DNA of 23,990 nt, taken from positions 1-23,990 of the forward strand of contig CAKQRB010000018.1 of assembly GCA_934271195.1 (NCBI GenBank). The letters run 5' to 3'. Positions 6,848-15,949 of the stretch are shown here, in pieces. A program made the position numbers and the translations under genes. This DNA is from an uncultured Alphaproteobacteria bacterium. GTDB taxonomy: Bacteria > Pseudomonadota > Alphaproteobacteria > RF32 > CAG-239. The notes under the pieces are model-generated. The model saw only the letters and a list, made by a program, of their open reading frames with translations, was not told the DNA's origin and searched no databases. The stretch's first letter is position 1. Every line of letters begins with the position of its first letter.

Positions 6848-9601
6848 TTAATGCGCCTGAGTCCAATTGTCACCGACACCGACTTCAGCAATGAACGGAA
6901 CTGAAAGATTGACCACGCCTTCCATTATCGCTTTTATGATTTTTGAAGCCTCTTCAACCTCATTTTCGGGCGCTTCAAATACCAGTTCGTCATGCACCTG
7001 CAACAGCATCTTTGTCTTGAGCCCGTGTTTTTGCAATTCGTCCGGTATGCGGTTCATCGCCAATTTGATAATATCGGCCGCACCGCCTTGAATCGGAGCA
7101 TTAATCGCGGCACGCTCGGCGTTGGCAGCAAGACGTTTGTTTTTATCGTTAATTCCCATAATCGAACAACGGCGGCCAAAAGGCGTCAAGACATAATCAT
7201 TAGCGCGGGCAAAGGCTATCGTATCGTCCATATATTTTTTTATTTCCGGCATTTCGCGGAAATAGGACTCAATATAAGCCTTGGCTTCTTCCGGAGACAC
7301 GCCGATTTGTTTGGCAAGTCCATAAGCAGAAATACCATACACGATACCAAAGTTAATGGCTTTGGCATGGCGGCGGGTATTGGCATCAACTTTGTCGTAA
7401 GGAATGCCGAAAACGTGTGACGCCGTGGCGGCATGAATATCAACGCCATCGGCAAAGGCTTTTTTCAATGCCTTAACATCTGCTACCGCCGCCAAAAGCC
7501 GCAACTCTACCTGAGAATAGTCTGAGGCAATAATCTTATGCCCCGCTTTGGCAATAAAACATTCGCGGATTTTCTTTCCTTCTTCCGTTCTTATCGGAAT
7601 ATTTTGCAAGTTGGGGCTACTAGAGGCCAGACGGCCGGTATTGGCCACAACCTGACTGAATGTGGTATGAACCCGCGAGTTTTTATCCAACAATTCCAAC
7701 AAGGCATCACTGTAGGTTGATTTGAGTTTGGCAACGGCGCGCCAATCAAGAATTTTTTGAGCTAATTCACAGCCGTCCTCCGCCAGCTGTTCAAGCACAT
7801 CCGCACCGGTCTGCCATGCACCGCTCGGTGTTTTCTTGCCTTTCAGCCCTAATTTGCCAAACAAAACTTCACCAATCTGTTTGGGAGAGGAAAGGTTAAA
7901 CTCCTCGCCGGCAAGCTGATAAATTTCAGCTTCCAAAGTATGCATTCTAGCCTCAAAATCCGTACTCAGACGGCGCAAAGCCTGCGCATCAACCATGATT
8001 CCATGTTTTTCCATATCTTTAAGAACGGAAATCAGCGGACGATCAAAGTTTTCATACACTGTTAAAAGCTTTTCGGCAAACAAGCGGGATTTTAAGACAT
8101 TATACAACCGCAGCGTAATATCGGCATCTTCAGCGGCATAATCCAGCGCTTTGCTTAATTCTACCTTGTCAAAAGTTATTTTATCACGGCCGCTGCCACA
8201 GACTTCCTCATATTTTATTGTTTGGTAATTTAAAAAAATTTCGGCCAATTCATCCATACCATGTCCGTGAGTAGAACTGTCCAAGTCATAGGAAATAACC
8301 GCCGTATCTTCAACCGGTGTAAAAACAGCGTCTTCACCAAGGACCTGAGCAAAAAAGTGCATATCAAACTTAATATTATGGCCGATTTTTAAAATCGCGT
8401 TATCAGCAAACAACGGCGCCAGATGCTTCCTGACCGTTGCAAAATCAAGCTGCCGGATATCTTCGTCTGCCGGAGCTGAAAACAAATCTGTTTTTCGGGC
8501 GCTAACATGAGCCAGCGGCACATAACAGGCAACTCCCTCTTCGGTTGCCACGGAAAAGCCGACAATCTTATCAAAAACCGGATTAAAGCCAGTTGTTTCT
8601 GTATCAAAGGCAAACAGGCGTTTTTGTTTTATCCGTTCTACCCATTTTTGCAGCTGTTCTTCCGTTTGCACCAGCTCATAATGTTTTTTTACCTCTTTAA
8701 ATACAGTGTCTTTTTTATCTTCCGGCAAGGACGAACAGCGTTCATCTGCCCATTTTTCTATCCGGTTTTTAAGGCTGCGAAAACCGTAATCATCAATAAA
8801 CTTATGCAAGACATCTAAATGCGGCGCGCGGCAGGAAAAAGCTGTAATGTCTTTTTCGACAGGAACATCATTTTTCAGCGTAACGAGCCGCAACGAAATA
8901 CGGGCATTATCAATATTGGCGAGCAAGGTTTCGCGGCGTTTGTTTTGTTTGATTTCAGACGCACGGCTCAGGACTTCTTCCAGAGAGCCAAAGTCATTTA
9001 TCAGTTGCGCCGCCGTTTTCAGCCCGATACCTGGGACTCCGGGGACATTGTCGATTGAATCTCCGGCCAGCGCTTGTACGTCAACAACCCGCTCCGGATA
9101 GACACCGAATTTTTCCTTAACATCTTCCGGTCCGTAAAATTTGTCTTTCATAGGATCATAATATTCCACACCGTTACGAATCAGCTGCATCAGGTCTTTG
9201 TCGGCTGAAACAACAACGACTTCCATTCCTTTTTCCACGGCCTGACGGGCATAAGTCGCAATCAGATCATCGGCCTCATATCCTTCCATTTCCAGATAGT
9301 TTAAGTTCAGCGCGTTTGTGGCCTCGCGGATAATTGAAAACTGCGGAATCAGCTCTTCGGGAATTTCGGCGCGCGTGCCTTTATAGTCAGGAAAAATTTC
9401 ATTGCGGTAATTTTGGCGCTTGGCATCAAAAAGCACAAGGCAATAATCGCACTTGATATTCTGGGTTAAGCGCAGAAACATATTGGTATAGCCAAATACG
9501 GCATTGACAGGCACACCGGACGGACTGGTCATCATCGGAAGGCCGTAAAAAGCACGAAAGATATAGCCGGAACCGTCAACAAGACATACTTTTTCAGTCA
9601 T
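6848..9601 (-). CDS. polA: DNA polymerase I
   Basis: Repair and Okazaki-fragment polymerase, 917 residues, with all three activities apparently intact. The 5' nuclease domain (about 1-290) has EADDLIA at 109-115 and an SADKDLMQL stretch. The 3'-5' proofreading exonuclease (about 310-500) keeps FDTET (332-336), GHNIKFD (407-413) and YAAEDAD (488-494), so proofreading is likely active, unlike in Taq-type enzymes. The polymerase domain has motif A DYSQVELR (694-701), motif B with RRHAKAINFGIVYG (743-756) and motif C QVHDE (868-872). The ATG at 9601 opens directly into the conserved LVDGSGYIFRAF region. No strong ribosome site precedes it. A small ribbon-helix-helix gene ends 54 bases upstream on the same strand and may be co-transcribed. 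Confidence 0.98.
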   Translation of the reverse strand: MTEKVCLVDGSGYIFRAFYGLPMMTSPSGVPVNAVFGYTNMFLRLTQNIKCDYCLVLFDAKRQNYRNEIFPDYKGTRAEIPEELIPQFSIIREATNALNLNYLEMEGYEADDLIATYARQAVEKGMEVVVVSADKDLMQLIRNGVEYYDPMKDKFYGPEDVKEKFGVYPERVVDVQALAGDSIDNVPGVPGIGLKTAAQLINDFGSLEEVLSRASEIKQNKRRETLLANIDNARISLRLVTLKNDVPVEKDITAFSCRAPHLDVLHKFIDDYGFRSLKNRIEKWADERCSSLPEDKKDTVFKEVKKHYELVQTEEQLQKWVERIKQKRLFAFDTETTGFNPVFDKIVGFSVATEEGVACYVPLAHVSARKTDLFSAPADEDIRQLDFATVRKHLAPLFADNAILKIGHNIKFDMHFFAQVLGEDAVFTPVEDTAVISYDLDSSTHGHGMDELAEIFLNYQTIKYEEVCGSGRDKITFDKVELSKALDYAAEDADITLRLYNVLKSRLFAEKLLTVYENFDRPLISVLKDMEKHGIMVDAQALRRLSTDFEARMHTLEAEIYQLAGEEFNLSSPKQIGEVLFGKLGLKGKKTPSGAWQTGADVLEQLAEDGCELAQKILDWRAVAKLKSTYSDALLELLDKNSRVHTTFSQVVANTGRLASSSPNLQNIPIRTEEGKKIRECFIAKAGHKIIASDYSQVELRLLAAVADVKALKKAFADGVDIHAATASHVFGIPYDKVDANTRRHAKAINFGIVYGISAYGLAKQIGVSPEEAKAYIESYFREMPEIKKYMDDTIAFARANDYVLTPFGRRCSIMGINDKNKRLAANAERAAINAPIQGGAADIIKLAMNRIPDELQKHGLKTKMLLQVHDELVFEAPENEVEEASKIIKAIMEGVVNLSVPFIAEVGVGDNWTQAH

Positions 9602-9655
9602 TATTTTTCACTTTACAGAAGGTTGTTTGATAATGACAATATAGATGATAAAAAC

Positions 9656-9856
9656 CTATTCGCCAATAGATAAAAAGAAAGAGCGCTCAAGCTTGTCGAC
9701 CGCACAAATATCAGAGTTGTAAAAACTCTCGTAATTATCAGCATATTCACGCAATGCCAAGGCAACGCAATCATCAAATGTCTGACCGCTTTTCTGAGCA
9801 ATTTTGCGGATTTTATTCTGCAAATCCGTACTTAATGAAACAGAAATATTACTCAT
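9656..9856 (-). CDS. Ribbon-helix-helix (CopG/Arc-type) DNA-binding protein
   Basis: A 66-residue protein with a good AAGGGA ribosome site before its ATG. Residues 3-8 (NISVSL) form the short DNA-contacting strand. STDLQNKIRKIAQKSG and FDDCVALALREYADNY give the two helices of an RHH fold. The last 20 residues, SDICAVDKLERSFFLSIGE, could be a toxin-binding tail as in antitoxins, but no toxin gene lies next to it: polA is downstream and a divergent PBP gene upstream. It may be an orphan antitoxin or a small repressor. The spacer to the divergent PBP start holds a promoter, so autoregulation or control of the PBP gene is possible but unproven. Confidence 0.75.
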   Translation of the reverse strand: MSNISVSLSTDLQNKIRKIAQKSGQTFDDCVALALREYADNYESFYNSDICAVDKLERSFFLSIGE

Positions 9857-9866
9857 AAATTTTCCC

Positions 9867-9895
9867 TTAACTTATTTGTGTTATGTATGTATATA
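9867..9895 (+). promoter_or_regulatory. Promoter for the class A PBP gene
   Basis: TTAACT (9867-9872), 17 bases, TATATA (9890-9895). The start near 9902 leaves a leader of about 44 bases before the ATG at 9946. It overlaps the upstream region of the divergent ribbon-helix-helix gene. Confidence 0.5.
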
Positions 9896-9945
9896 TTTTT
9901 AAAGTATTTATCGAGTCGTGGCAAGGAAATATTGAGGTTTTAAAC

Positions 9946-11727
9946 ATGGCAAAGCGCAAAAAAACAGCAAAAAACAGCAAAAAAAGAGTCACAAAACAAC
10001 GGTTTACGCCTTTCAAATCAATGCTATATTTTGCCGCGGCGCTGGTGATAACTTTTGGCGTTTACATCGGGTATTGTTTTTTGACATTGCCGGATATTAA
10101 AGAAGCCGTTATGCGCACCCGACAACCGTCAACGACGATTATCGCCGAAAACGGCAACGAGATTCAGACTTTCGGGCAGGTTTATTCAGAGGTTATCCGT
10201 TCCGAAGAACTGCCGCAGTATGTGATTGACGCCATCATTTCTACCGAAGACCGCCGTTTTTATTCTCACTTCGGCTTTGACATCATTTCTTTTTCCCGCG
10301 CGATGATAACCAACATTTTTCTCGGGCGTTATGCTCAGGGCGGCAGTACGATTACGCAACAAGTAGCTAAAAATCTGTTTTTAACGCCGAACAAGACGAT
10401 TAAAAGAAAAATTCAGGAGCTGCTTTTGGCTTTTTGGTTGGAAAACAAGTTTACCAAGGAACAAATTCTGACGCTCTACCTGAACCGCGTTTATCTAGGT
10501 ACCGGCACTTACGGCATTGAAGCAGCTTCACAAAAATATTTTCAAAAAACATCACGGGATTTGAACATGAAAGAAGCCGCGATTATTGCCGGAATGCTGA
10601 AAGCGCCGTCGCGTTACAACCCCATAGCTTCAACAGAAAGAGCCGTGAACAGGGCGAAAGTGGTTTTGCAAAACATGGTCAATAACCATACGATTACAGA
10701 GGAAGAACGGGATACCGCACTTAAGATGCGGGTCGGACCAGAGAAATCATACAAGGTTGAAGGGGCAAAATATTTTGCCGACTGGGTTTATAATGAAACT
10801 AACGATTATATCGGCGAACGAGAAAACGACGTTTATGTTTATACAACCCTTGACCAAGGATTGCAGCAAAAAACCGAAAAAGTCCTGCGGCGCAACATTA
10901 CTGCCAATGCCGGCAAAAACGTAACTCAGGGCGCCGTGGTTATTCTGGATAAAAAAGGCGCCGTTCTGGCCATGGCCGGCGGTGTGAATTATGAAAAGAG
11001 CCAATACAACCGCGCCACGCAAGCATGGCGACAGCCAGGGTCAGCCTTTAAGCCGTTTATTTATCTGGAAGCCTTGCAGGAAGGGTGGAAACCGGAAGAT
11101 AAACTACAGGACAAGCCCGTCAGCATTCGCGGCTGGAAACCGGAGAACATTTCAAAAAAATATTACGGGGAGGTAACTTTCAGAGAGGCGCTTATCCGCT
11201 CACTTAATCTGGCAACCATTGACCTGACCCGTCAGATTTCAATTCCCAAAACCATTAAACTGGCGCGAAAAATGGGGATTACGACGCCTTTGGAAAATTC
11301 CGCCGCTTTAGCTTTGGGCGTTTCCGAAGTCAAGGTACTGGACATAGCGGCCGCTTATGCTTCTATTGCCAACGGAGGTTATGCCGTCTGGCCTTATGCC
11401 ATCAAAGAAATTTATACCCGCGACGGATATCAGATTTTTATGCGCAGTAATGAAGAACCTGACAGAATCATGAAAGAAAAATATAGTGAGCAATTAACCC
11501 CCATTTTAGAAAAAGTGATTGAAAAAGGGACGGGAAAAGCAGCGAGAATCGGACGTTTTGCCGCCGGCAAAACGGGAACGTCTCAAGATTACCGCGACGC
11601 ATGGTTTGCCGGATTTACAGATGACCTTATTTGCGTGGTCTGGGTCGGAAACGACGACAGTTCTCCGATGAAAGGCATTTCCGGCGGCAATTTGCCGGCT
11701 AAGATATGGAAAGAAATTATGCAATAA
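9946..11727 (+). CDS. mrcA: Bifunctional class A penicillin-binding protein (PBP1A type)
   Basis: Inner-membrane peptidoglycan synthase that polymerises glycan strands and cross-links peptides in the periplasm. From the ATG at 9946 (GAGG 8 bases upstream) it has 593 residues: a very basic cytoplasmic tail (1-24), a TM anchor near 26-46, a GT51 glycosyltransferase domain (about 65-245) and a transpeptidase domain (about 325-590). GT51 shows EDRRFYSH (101-108) with the catalytic Glu, GGSTITQQVAKNL (132-144) and KIQELLLAFWLE (155-166). The transpeptidase has SAFK at 366-369, SLN at 419-421 and KTGT at 542-545. The protein is much shorter than E. coli PBP1A (about 850): there is little between the two catalytic domains, so the OB/ODD insert is missing, and it stops just after the transpeptidase fold. 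The symbol is by family only. Confidence 0.93.
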   Translation: MAKRKKTAKNSKKRVTKQRFTPFKSMLYFAAALVITFGVYIGYCFLTLPDIKEAVMRTRQPSTTIIAENGNEIQTFGQVYSEVIRSEELPQYVIDAIISTEDRRFYSHFGFDIISFSRAMITNIFLGRYAQGGSTITQQVAKNLFLTPNKTIKRKIQELLLAFWLENKFTKEQILTLYLNRVYLGTGTYGIEAASQKYFQKTSRDLNMKEAAIIAGMLKAPSRYNPIASTERAVNRAKVVLQNMVNNHTITEEERDTALKMRVGPEKSYKVEGAKYFADWVYNETNDYIGERENDVYVYTTLDQGLQQKTEKVLRRNITANAGKNVTQGAVVILDKKGAVLAMAGGVNYEKSQYNRATQAWRQPGSAFKPFIYLEALQEGWKPEDKLQDKPVSIRGWKPENISKKYYGEVTFREALIRSLNLATIDLTRQISIPKTIKLARKMGITTPLENSAALALGVSEVKVLDIAAAYASIANGGYAVWPYAIKEIYTRDGYQIFMRSNEEPDRIMKEKYSEQLTPILEKVIEKGTGKAARIGRFAAGKTGTSQDYRDAWFAGFTDDLICVVWVGNDDSSPMKGISGGNLPAKIWKEIMQ

Positions 11728-11777
11728 AATGCAAAAATCTGATAAAAAATAGTGCTTTTATGTTTGGAATTATTATA

Positions 11778-11783
11778 TATAAT
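11778..11783 (+). promoter_or_regulatory. gpmI: -10 box likely driving the gpmI operon
   Basis: A perfect TATAAT lies 35 bases before the gpmI ATG, in an AT-rich 91-base spacer after the PBP stop. The -35 is poor (CTTTTA/TTTTAT region at 16-17 bases). No terminator is visible after the PBP gene, so read-through is also possible. Confidence 0.4.
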
Positions 11784-11818
11784 GAGAAAAGTTTTTAAAA
11801 GATGATAAGGAAAAAAAG

Positions 11819-13354
11819 ATGAGACAGAAACCTGTTATGCTGTTAATCCTCGACGGTTGGGGATATCGCAAGGAAATTACCAAAGACAACGCCATTGAAC
11901 AAGGGCATACTCCGAATTGGCACAGAATGCTTAAAGAGAATCCGCATTGTCTGATTGAAACTTCAGGACTGGACGTCGGCCTGCCGAACGGACAGATGGG
12001 AAACTCGGAAGTCGGCCATATGAATCTGGGCGCCGGCCGCGTGGTTATGCAGGACTTGCCCAAAATCGACCTTGCCATTAAAGATGGTTCCATTGCAAAG
12101 AATCCGGTTGTTGTCGAGTTGATTGACACACTCAAAAAGAACAGCAAAGCTTGTCATGTTATGGGGCTGATGTCGCCAGGCGGCGTGCATTCTCATCAAA
12201 ATCACATTATCGCTATGTGCAAAATCCTTTCCGAAAACGGGATTAAAGTCTGGGTTCATGCCTTTTTGGACGGTCGTGACACGCCGCCGACTTCGGCAAA
12301 GGAATTTGTGGCAGAATTTGAAAAAGCCGTCAGCAACCTGAAAGACGTGAAGATTGCAACGATAGAAGGTCGCTTTTATGCCATGGACCGTGACAAACGC
12401 TGGGATCGCGTCGAACTGGCTTATAACACTATTGCACTGGGCGAAGGAAAGCGTTATGCCACGGCGGAAGAAGCGATTGCCCAATCTTATAAAGACGGAG
12501 TCAACGATGAGTTTGTCGTTCCGTGCGTTATCGGCGATTATCAGGGAATCGAAGACGGCGATGCTGTTTTGATGTGCAACTTCCGCGCCGACCGCGCCCG
12601 TGAAATTTTGTACGCGCTGGCTGACAAAGACTTTGACGGATTTGCCCGCAAAAAGACCATTACTACTTCCATTAATGTCGGCATGGCCGAGTATTCTGTT
12701 GATCACCGCCGCTTTATGAAAACGATTTTCGGACCTGAAGCGCTGACCAATATTTTCGGCGAAGTTGTTGCCAAGCGCGGTTTGACGCAGCTGCGTATTG
12801 CCGAAACCGAAAAATATGCCCATGTCACTTTCTTCTTTAACGGCGGCGAAGAACACGAATTTGAAGGCGAATCGCGCATTCTGGTTCCGAGCCCGAAAGT
12901 TGCCACTTATGATCTCAAGCCGGAAATGAGCGTGTATGAAGTGACGGACAATCTGGTTGACGCGATTAAGAATCAGCGTTTTGACGTGATTATCTGCAAT
13001 TTTGCCAACGGCGACATGGTCGGACATACCGGAATTATGGAAGCCGCGCTTAAAGCCGTGGCTGCGGTTGACGAGTGTCTGGGACGCGTTGAAAAAGCTA
13101 TCAAAGATGTGGGAGGCGTGCTTTTGGTTACGGCCGACCATGGCAATGCCGAAAAAATGGTTGACGAGAAAACCGGAGAGCCTTACACCGCCCATACCAT
13201 CGGCAAAGTGTGTGCCGTTCTGGTTAATGACAAGCAGCCGGTTAAAGGACTGAAAGACGGCCGTCTGGCTGATATTTCTCCGACACTTCTTGATTTGCTC
13301 GGCATTGAAAAACCTGCCGAGATGACCGGCTCTTCTCTGATTGAAAAGGCTTAG
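11819..13354 (+). CDS. gpmI: 2,3-bisphosphoglycerate-independent phosphoglycerate mutase
   Basis: Interconverts 3- and 2-phosphoglycerate in glycolysis and gluconeogenesis with two divalent metals, usually Mn. At 511 residues it has the standard length. The first metal ligand Asp12 is in LLILDGWGYR, and the catalytic Ser63 in NGQMGNSEVGH. The substrate-binding run is HAFLDGRDTPP (147-157), IEGRFYAMDRDKRWDR (182-197) and NFRADRARE (254-262). The second set of metal ligands is D399 and H403 in NGDMVGHTG, D440 and H441 in TADHGNAEK, and H459 in YTAHT. An AAGGA precedes the ATG. It heads the five-gene plus-strand run to rppH. The envC start is 6 bases after its stop, an alphaproteobacterial and gammaproteobacterial synteny that links the genes by location rather than by pathway. 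Confidence 0.98.
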   Translation: MRQKPVMLLILDGWGYRKEITKDNAIEQGHTPNWHRMLKENPHCLIETSGLDVGLPNGQMGNSEVGHMNLGAGRVVMQDLPKIDLAIKDGSIAKNPVVVELIDTLKKNSKACHVMGLMSPGGVHSHQNHIIAMCKILSENGIKVWVHAFLDGRDTPPTSAKEFVAEFEKAVSNLKDVKIATIEGRFYAMDRDKRWDRVELAYNTIALGEGKRYATAEEAIAQSYKDGVNDEFVVPCVIGDYQGIEDGDAVLMCNFRADRAREILYALADKDFDGFARKKTITTSINVGMAEYSVDHRRFMKTIFGPEALTNIFGEVVAKRGLTQLRIAETEKYAHVTFFFNGGEEHEFEGESRILVPSPKVATYDLKPEMSVYEVTDNLVDAIKNQRFDVIICNFANGDMVGHTGIMEAALKAVAAVDECLGRVEKAIKDVGGVLLVTADHGNAEKMVDEKTGEPYTAHTIGKVCAVLVNDKQPVKGLKDGRLADISPTLLDLLGIEKPAEMTGSSLIEKA

Positions 13355-13360
13355 TCTTTT

Positions 13361-14614
13361 ATGAAATCGTCTGCCGTCTGCAAAGCCTTATTTTGTGTTT
13401 TCTGTTGTCTGGAATTTTTGTTCTGGACAACAGACGCGGCAGCGGTTTCTAAAAAAGATCTTGAGCTGATGGAAAAAAAAGTTCAGGAACAAAATATTGA
13501 GCACCGTAAGCTACAGGCTCAGGCAAATCAGATTAATATCGAGCTGGCATCAGTCAGTCAGGACATGATTGCAACGGCAAAAAAAATCCAAAACAGCGAA
13601 GAAAAACTCTCGGCAATGGAAGAGCAACTGGCAAAACTGCAAGACAGCCTGAAAAAAACCGAGGAAAGCTTTTCTCTGGAAGACCAAAATCTTATCAGAA
13701 CGTTATCGGCTTTACAAAATCTGGCCCTGAAACCGACAGAAGCCTTGTTTGTGCAACCCCTGACGCCGGTTGAGATTATCCGCAGCGCCATGCTTTTGCG
13801 CGAGACTGTTCCTTATTTGGAAGAAAATGCCGAGAGAATCCGTCTTGAACTTAAGCAGATTTTTCACAAAAAAGAACTGGTGGAAAAACAGGTCAGACAA
13901 ATCAGCAATCAGAAAAAAATTATGGAAAAAGACCATGAGCGCATGAAGCTTTTGGTTCAGAAAAAGTCCAGAATAAGAAATGCCGTTGAGATTGAGAGCG
14001 TGAAAGCCCAGCGCAATATTCAAAAACTGGCCTCGCAAGCGCAGGATTTGAGAGGGCTTTTGGACAAGCTGGAGAAAGAACGGCAACAAAAAGCCGAAGC
14101 CGAACGCAAAAGGCAGGAAGAACTGCGCCGGATTGAAGAAGAAAGACGGGCAAAGTCAAAAAAAGAAGAGGAAACTCAAAGAGCTGACTTGATTAAATAT
14201 AATCAAGAGGTTATAAGTGAAGTAGGAAAAGGTTTTGCCAAAGCCAAAGGAAAATTGTCCATGCCGGCCAAAGGCACGGTCGTAACGGCTTACGGCGAGC
14301 AAAAAGTCAAGGGCGTAACGTCTAAGGGCATTATGATAAAAACCAGAAACGAGGCTCAGGTTATTGCCCCTTATGACGGTACGGTTGCTTTTGCCGGTCC
14401 ATTCAGAGGATATGGAAACCTGATTATTATTGAACACGGTGACGGATATTTATCGCTGCTGGCCGGACTGGGAAATCTGGACTGCGAAGTCGGACAGCTT
14501 TTACTGGCCGGAGAACCGGTCGGGCAAATGCCGGACAGCAAAGATTCCAAGCTTTATGTGGAAATGCGCCGCAATAATAATCCGATTAACCCACTTAAAT
14601 GGATGAGAAATTAA
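13361..14614 (+). CDS. envC: EnvC-like murein hydrolase activator
   Basis: A 417-residue periplasmic protein with a signal peptide (1-28, cleavage probably after DAAA). Long coiled coils follow (about 32-130 and 165-280, the second very rich in Lys, Glu, Arg and Gln), then a LytM/M23-like C-terminal domain (about 300-417). In E. coli, EnvC coiled coils bind FtsEX and its LytM domain activates amidases AmiA/AmiB at the division site. As expected for an activator, the peptidase residues look lost: the metal-binding HxxxD region reads SKGIMIK, and the usual HxH is replaced around YLSLLAGLG. It retains fold signatures such as VIAPYDGTVAFAGPF and the YVEMRRNNNPINPL end. The start is 6 bases after gpmI, with only a weak AAAGG site, suggesting translational coupling. 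The amidase partner is not in this window. Confidence 0.88.
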   Translation: MKSSAVCKALFCVFCCLEFLFWTTDAAAVSKKDLELMEKKVQEQNIEHRKLQAQANQINIELASVSQDMIATAKKIQNSEEKLSAMEEQLAKLQDSLKKTEESFSLEDQNLIRTLSALQNLALKPTEALFVQPLTPVEIIRSAMLLRETVPYLEENAERIRLELKQIFHKKELVEKQVRQISNQKKIMEKDHERMKLLVQKKSRIRNAVEIESVKAQRNIQKLASQAQDLRGLLDKLEKERQQKAEAERKRQEELRRIEEERRAKSKKEEETQRADLIKYNQEVISEVGKGFAKAKGKLSMPAKGTVVTAYGEQKVKGVTSKGIMIKTRNEAQVIAPYDGTVAFAGPFRGYGNLIIIEHGDGYLSLLAGLGNLDCEVGQLLLAGEPVGQMPDSKDSKLYVEMRRNNNPINPLKWMRN

Positions 14615-14644
14615 AACTTGAGAAAAACAGGAAGAGTAAATAAT

Positions 14645-15940
14645 ATGTTAAAAAAAGCATCAGTTTGTACATTAGTATTTTTGGGAATTTTGACGGCAGC
14701 AACTTTTGTTAATGCAAAAGAATCCAAAAAATCCCAGCCGGAAGACGCCACCGACACTTATGAAATGCTCAACCTGTTCGGAGAAGTTCTGGAGCGGACA
14801 AAACTTTCTTATGTTGAAGACGTCAGCGACAAAAAGCTTATCGAATCCGCCATTAACGGCATGTTGGTTTCTCTTGACCCGCATTCCAGTTTTTTGGATG
14901 CACAGAGTTTTAAATATATGAACGAGCAGACCAAAGGAAAATTCGGCGGGTTGGGAATCGAAGTTACAATGGAGCAAGGCGTGGTCAAGGTTGTTTCGCC
15001 GATTGACGATACGCCGGCTTCGCAGGCCGGAATCAAACCGGGAGACTATATCACCCACATTGACGGACGGCAGGTCATGGGGCTCAGCCTTAATGACGCG
15101 GTTGACAAGATGCGCGGCAAAGTCGGCACAAAGGTTCGTCTGACTATTGTTCGTGCCAATGAAAAACCGTTTGACGTGGTGGTCAAACGCGAGGAAATCA
15201 AAATTCAGTCGGTTAAAAATGACATTAAGAGCAATGACGTGGCTTATATCCGTATCACATCTTTCAGCGAAGACGTTGACAAGATGACTGAAAAGGCCGT
15301 AGCAAAAGCCAAGAAAGATAACAAAAACCTGAAAGGCATTGTCCTTGACGTCCGCAACAATCCGGGGGGACTGTTGGATCAGGCTGTTAATGTGACAGAT
15401 TTGTTTCTTGACAAAGGCGAAATTGTTTCCACCCGCTCCCGTAATGCTGAAGATACGGTCAGATATTCTGCCCAGAAAGGCGATATTGCCAAAGGATTGC
15501 CGATTGTGGTTTTAATCAACAGCGGATCTGCTTCGGCTTCCGAAATTGTGGCCGGAGCATTGCAGGATCACAAGCGCGCGGTTATTCTAGGCGAAAAGTC
15601 TTTTGGCAAAGGTTCTGTTCAAACCGTTATTCCGCTGGATAAATACGGCGCGATGCGTTTGACAACAGCCAGATATTACACGCCGTCCGGCCGCTCAATC
15701 CAAGCCGAAGGCATTACGCCGGACATTATTGTTCATCCGGCAAAGGTTGAAGTTATTGATCCGGTCTTTAACATGAGCGAGGCCGAATTTGACAACGCGT
15801 TGAAGAACGACACCAAAAAAACGGCTGCAAAGCAAGTCGGCAATGACAGCAAAGACGAAGAAATGGATAAAGATTATCAGTTGTCACGTGCTGTTGATAT
15901 GGTTAAAGCTCTGGCAATTTATAGCCAAAACGGCAAATAA
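14645..15940 (+). CDS. ctpA: Carboxy-terminal processing protease CtpA (S41)
   Basis: Periplasmic S41 serine protease with a Ser/Lys dyad. From the ATG at 14645, preceded by AGGAAGAG, it has 431 residues; an upstream TTG at 14618 is in frame but less likely. Residues 1-24 are a signal peptide or anchor ending FVNA. A short N-terminal helical part contains SLDPHSSFLD. The PDZ domain spans about 98-182 (GGLGIEV, GIKPGDYITHIDG). The S41 catalytic domain contains VLDVRNNPGGLL (233-244), SASASE with the predicted nucleophile Ser297, and FGKGSVQT with predicted Lys322; the 25-residue spacing matches E. coli Prc. Its place between envC and yibQ fits cell-wall remodelling. Typical roles are turnover of envelope enzymes or lipoproteins, but the substrate here is unknown. 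The tail (about 375-431) is Lys/Asp-rich. Confidence 0.95.
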   Translation: MLKKASVCTLVFLGILTAATFVNAKESKKSQPEDATDTYEMLNLFGEVLERTKLSYVEDVSDKKLIESAINGMLVSLDPHSSFLDAQSFKYMNEQTKGKFGGLGIEVTMEQGVVKVVSPIDDTPASQAGIKPGDYITHIDGRQVMGLSLNDAVDKMRGKVGTKVRLTIVRANEKPFDVVVKREEIKIQSVKNDIKSNDVAYIRITSFSEDVDKMTEKAVAKAKKDNKNLKGIVLDVRNNPGGLLDQAVNVTDLFLDKGEIVSTRSRNAEDTVRYSAQKGDIAKGLPIVVLINSGSASASEIVAGALQDHKRAVILGEKSFGKGSVQTVIPLDKYGAMRLTTARYYTPSGRSIQAEGITPDIIVHPAKVEVIDPVFNMSEAEFDNALKNDTKKTAAKQVGNDSKDEEMDKDYQLSRAVDMVKALAIYSQNGK

Positions 15941-15949
15941 GGAAGAAAT

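Noticed and set aside
11963..13195. A 410-codon open frame antisense to gpmI
   Set aside because: It lies wholly on the opposite strand of a conserved enzyme, shows no domain or ribosome site, and is explained by the codon bias of gpmI.
14618..14644. TTG start for ctpA nine codons upstream
   Set aside because: The ATG at 14645 has AGGAAGAG at proper spacing and begins a normal signal peptide.
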